A stretch of 16,310 nt of DNA. Source: Synergistaceae bacterium (GTDB taxonomy: Bacteria > Synergistota > Synergistia > Synergistales > Aminobacteriaceae). Below are positions 13,974 to 16,310 of this stretch, one piece after another. The position numbers and the translations under genes were made by a program. Location of the stretch: NCBI GenBank assembly GCA_017455085.1, contig JAFTBT010000098.1, forward strand, positions 1-16,310. Reading direction: 5' to 3'. The notes under the pieces are model-generated. The model worked only from the letters and a program-made list of their open reading frames with translations, did not search any database and was not told the origin of the DNA. Within the stretch, counting starts at the first letter, position 1. Each line of letters starts with the position of its first letter.

Positions 13974-16310
13974 TCACCCTCTCACAACCTCAATAATGCC
14001 TCTTACCTCGTTAAGCCTCGCCATAGACGAATACAGGTGCTCCAGATTCCGGACTCTCAGCTCTATCTTCATGCGCATCAAGCTGTTTCCGGCCATATTC
14101 GCCTTTATGCCGAGAATGCCAGCTCCCTCAAGGCCAAGTGCTTTTGTCGCGTCCGCAAGGAGTTCATCTCTGTCCACGCCTTCAGCCTTGAGCCTCGCAG
14201 TGTAGAGCCTGCCCTTCCTGTTGGGGTTTCCTTCGTCGTCGTCATGGGAAGCCCACTCCACATTAATGCGTCTGTCCGTATTGCTGCCCTTTATGCTGTG
14301 GCAGTCCGCACGGTGAATCACAATGCCTCTCTTGTCGGAAGAATATCCCACAATCTCGTCGCCTGGAACTGGTGTACAGCATCCCGCAAGAGTTACGCTG
14401 ACTCCTCCTTCTCCCTCGACCAGAATATCGCTTTTGCCGTCGCGCCTATGAGTCACCGGCTCAGATACCACCTCAACAGGCTCACGAAAAGCGGGCTTAA
14501 CCTCTGCGGTGTTGTGCTGAAGCCACGCAAGAGAGAGTTTCTGTGCTGTCTCACTTGGCCCGGCAGAACCTGCACCCACAGCAACGAGTTGGTCGTCTAT
14601 GTTGGTGAAGTCCTCGCGCTTTACGTCATTGAGGCCTCTGCGTTTGAGTTCACGCTCCACGAGTTTCCAGCCCCTAGCGATCTGTTCGTCCCTGATGGCT
14701 TTTTCTGCCTGCTTGAACCAGCTGCGAATCTTTGCCCTCGTTTTTGCGCTGCTAACCATCTTCAGCCAGTCTTTCGAGGGTGAACTGTTGGGGCTTGTGA
14801 GAATCTTCACCATGTCTCCGCTGTGAAGCTGAGTGTTTAGTGGAACGATACGACCGTTGATCATTGCGCCGGCGCAGTGATTGCCGACCTCAGTGTGTAC
14901 AGCATAAGCAAAGTCGATCGTAGTAGAGCCGTTCGGGAGAATCATGGGCTTTCCGTCTGGAGTGAACACGTACAATTCGCTGGTGAGGAGAATATCATTC
15001 TTGAGGACATCCATAAATTCCTGAGAGTCTCCGTCCTGCCCGGCTTCGAGTGCTTGACGTACCCACATTAATTTTGCGTCAAGGCCTTTTATGGCGCGTT
15101 TAGTGCCTCCAGCTTTGTACAGCCAGTGCGCAGCGATTCCGTACTCCGCGAAATGATTCATCTCGTACGTTCTGATTTGCACCTCAATGGGAACACCGAA
15201 GGCCATTACTGTAGTGTGGAGTGATTGGTACATGTTGCTCTTGGGCTGAGCTATGTAGTCGTCGAACTGTCCGGGTATAGGCACCCACAACGCATGAACT
15301 ATCCCCAGCACAGAGTAGCATGTAGTTACGTCCGCAACCAGTACACGAACCGCAAGTATGTCATAGAGTTCCTCAAAGGAGAGTTTTTTCCGCTGCATCT
15401 TCTCGTAAATACTGTAGTAGTGTTTTGCTCTGCCCTTGATTCTGCACGGAATATTCTCCTGCTTGAGGCGTTCCTCTAAGACGTCTTTTGCTTTTGCGAT
15501 AACTTCCTCCATTTTGGGCATACGCTTTTTCACGCGGCGTACTATCTCAGCGTAAACATCAGGCTGTAGATACTTGAACGATAGATCCTCCAGTTCGCGC
15601 TTGAGGTGATAGATTCCGAGACGGTGTGCTAACGGTGCGTATATGTCCATAGTTTCGCGGGCTATACGTTCCTGCTTGTCGGGACGCATAACGTCAAGAG
15701 TCCTCATGTTGTGGAGTCTGTCAGCTAACTTGATGAGTACCACACGAATATCACGAGCCATCACGATAAACATCTTCCTCAAGTTTTCGCCCTTGATGTC
15801 ATCGCGAGACATGAACGCTTTCACATCTTTATGCGCAAGTTTCGTAACGCCGTCAACAAGAGTCTCCACGTTGTCGCCGAATTTCGCGGCCATCTCCTCA
15901 GGAGTAACCTGTGTGTCCTCCAGAACGTCATGCATCAACGCCGCCTGAAGTGTAGCCAGATCGAGCTTCATATCCGCGAGAATCAGTGCAGCACTCACCG
16001 TGTGGATGATATACGGGTCTCCTGACTTCCTGCGCTGGTCTTTGTGGGCTTCCGCCGCATACACGAAGGCTTCACCGAGCTGCTTCATCTGTTCGGGAGT
16101 CAGTGAGAGCATCGCCCGACTCCATAGCTGTTGCCAGACTGTACGAACACACTCCTGCTGACACTGTTCCGGAATGCGTGAAAAGTACTCATCTCGCAGA
16201 GCATACATCTCCGTCAAAAAGTTAGTGGACTCATCTATTGACGGTACACTGCTCATAATAGAGGAAAAAGTTTCTGTGCCTGACTCTATCGTCATAATGT
16301 CGTCCGGCAT
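13974..16310 (-). CDS. rel: Bifunctional-type (p)ppGpp synthetase/hydrolase
   Basis: Long RelA/SpoT homolog that makes and degrades (p)ppGpp on ribosomes in response to starvation. Domains in the 778 residues: HD hydrolase (about 85-235) with H103, H127-D128 in MHDVLEDT, and D197 in ADRLHNM; synthetase (about 285-400) with GRAKHYYSIYEKM, YDILAVRV, YQSLHTTV and IEVQIRT; TGS (about 443-506); a Cys/His motif region with AGCCTPVPGDEIVGY (C644, C645, H666, C670); and a C-terminal ACT domain (about 700-778). The HD residues are intact, so hydrolase activity is expected. The synthetase loop reads Q348-F-D-D351, unlike the RxKD usual in bifunctional enzymes. The first ATG ends exactly at the window edge, so the true start could lie further upstream. 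A second ATG follows at residue 6. Confidence 0.95.
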   Translation of the reverse strand: MPDDIMTIESGTETFSSIMSSVPSIDESTNFLTEMYALRDEYFSRIPEQCQQECVRTVWQQLWSRAMLSLTPEQMKQLGEAFVYAAEAHKDQRRKSGDPYIIHTVSAALILADMKLDLATLQAALMHDVLEDTQVTPEEMAAKFGDNVETLVDGVTKLAHKDVKAFMSRDDIKGENLRKMFIVMARDIRVVLIKLADRLHNMRTLDVMRPDKQERIARETMDIYAPLAHRLGIYHLKRELEDLSFKYLQPDVYAEIVRRVKKRMPKMEEVIAKAKDVLEERLKQENIPCRIKGRAKHYYSIYEKMQRKKLSFEELYDILAVRVLVADVTTCYSVLGIVHALWVPIPGQFDDYIAQPKSNMYQSLHTTVMAFGVPIEVQIRTYEMNHFAEYGIAAHWLYKAGGTKRAIKGLDAKLMWVRQALEAGQDGDSQEFMDVLKNDILLTSELYVFTPDGKPMILPNGSTTIDFAYAVHTEVGNHCAGAMINGRIVPLNTQLHSGDMVKILTSPNSSPSKDWLKMVSSAKTRAKIRSWFKQAEKAIRDEQIARGWKLVERELKRRGLNDVKREDFTNIDDQLVAVGAGSAGPSETAQKLSLAWLQHNTAEVKPAFREPVEVVSEPVTHRRDGKSDILVEGEGGVSVTLAGCCTPVPGDEIVGYSSDKRGIVIHRADCHSIKGSNTDRRINVEWASHDDDEGNPNRKGRLYTARLKAEGVDRDELLADATKALGLEGAGILGIKANMAGNSLMRMKIELRVRNLEHLYSSMARLNEVRGIIEVVRG

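Noticed and set aside
13968..14783. Plus-strand open frame (271 codons) opposite the 3' part of rel
   Set aside because: Antisense to the ACT, Cys/His and linker regions of rel, whose protein sequence is clearly conserved; no family resemblance on the plus strand.

Overview
The window looks like a conserved housekeeping gene block from a diderm anaerobe. My best guess is the Synergistota, perhaps a gut or rumen lineage. This rests on gene order and protein style only: a Firmicutes-like order (rel-dtd-metallohydrolase, mreBCD-mrdA-minCDE-rodA, radical SAM-DUF2344-RNase E/G) with a full MinC/MinD/MinE set and roughly balanced base composition. Negativicutes or other Clostridia-related lineages are not excluded.

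All fifteen genes read on the minus strand, so transcription runs from high to low coordinates. From 16310 down to 13511 lie a long bifunctional-type (p)ppGpp synthetase/hydrolase (rel) and D-aminoacyl-tRNA deacylase (dtd). Next comes a glyoxalase-II-like metallohydrolase (12866-13501). From 12851 to 5607 is a complete rod-shape and division-site set: mreB, mreC, mreD, mrdA (PBP2), minC, minD, minE and rodA. From 5577 to 1528 is a tightly overlapping trio: an uncharacterised radical SAM protein (TIGR03960 type), its usual partner (TIGR03936/DUF2344 type) and RNase E/G. After a 101-base gap with a hairpin and a promoter-like site, positions 1426 to 1 carry the 5' part of a large secreted beta-helix-type protein with an internal duplication. 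It runs off the window.

Junctions are short: many genes overlap by 1-8 bases or are spaced by 4-30. Only two gaps inside the block (10406-10540 and 8607-8692) could hold internal promoters, and no stretch over 300 bases lacks a gene. The block therefore probably works as one long operon or a few nested ones. MreBCD, PBP2 and RodA form the elongation machinery, and MinCDE placed among them controls septum position. Rel, Dtd and RNase E/G tie in stress signalling, translation quality control and RNA turnover. For mreB, mreD, minC, minE and the radical SAM gene, the longest frame begins at a GTG or TTG just upstream of an ATG. I chose the ATG because spacing, ribosome-binding sequence or family alignment favours it.

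No rRNA, tRNA, CRISPR array, insertion sequence or phage gene was seen. I found no clearly new multi-gene system. The points most worth a second look are the Q-F-D-D motif in Rel, the cysteine-rich tail of the radical SAM protein, the remodelled S1 domain of the RNase, and the duplicated secreted protein.
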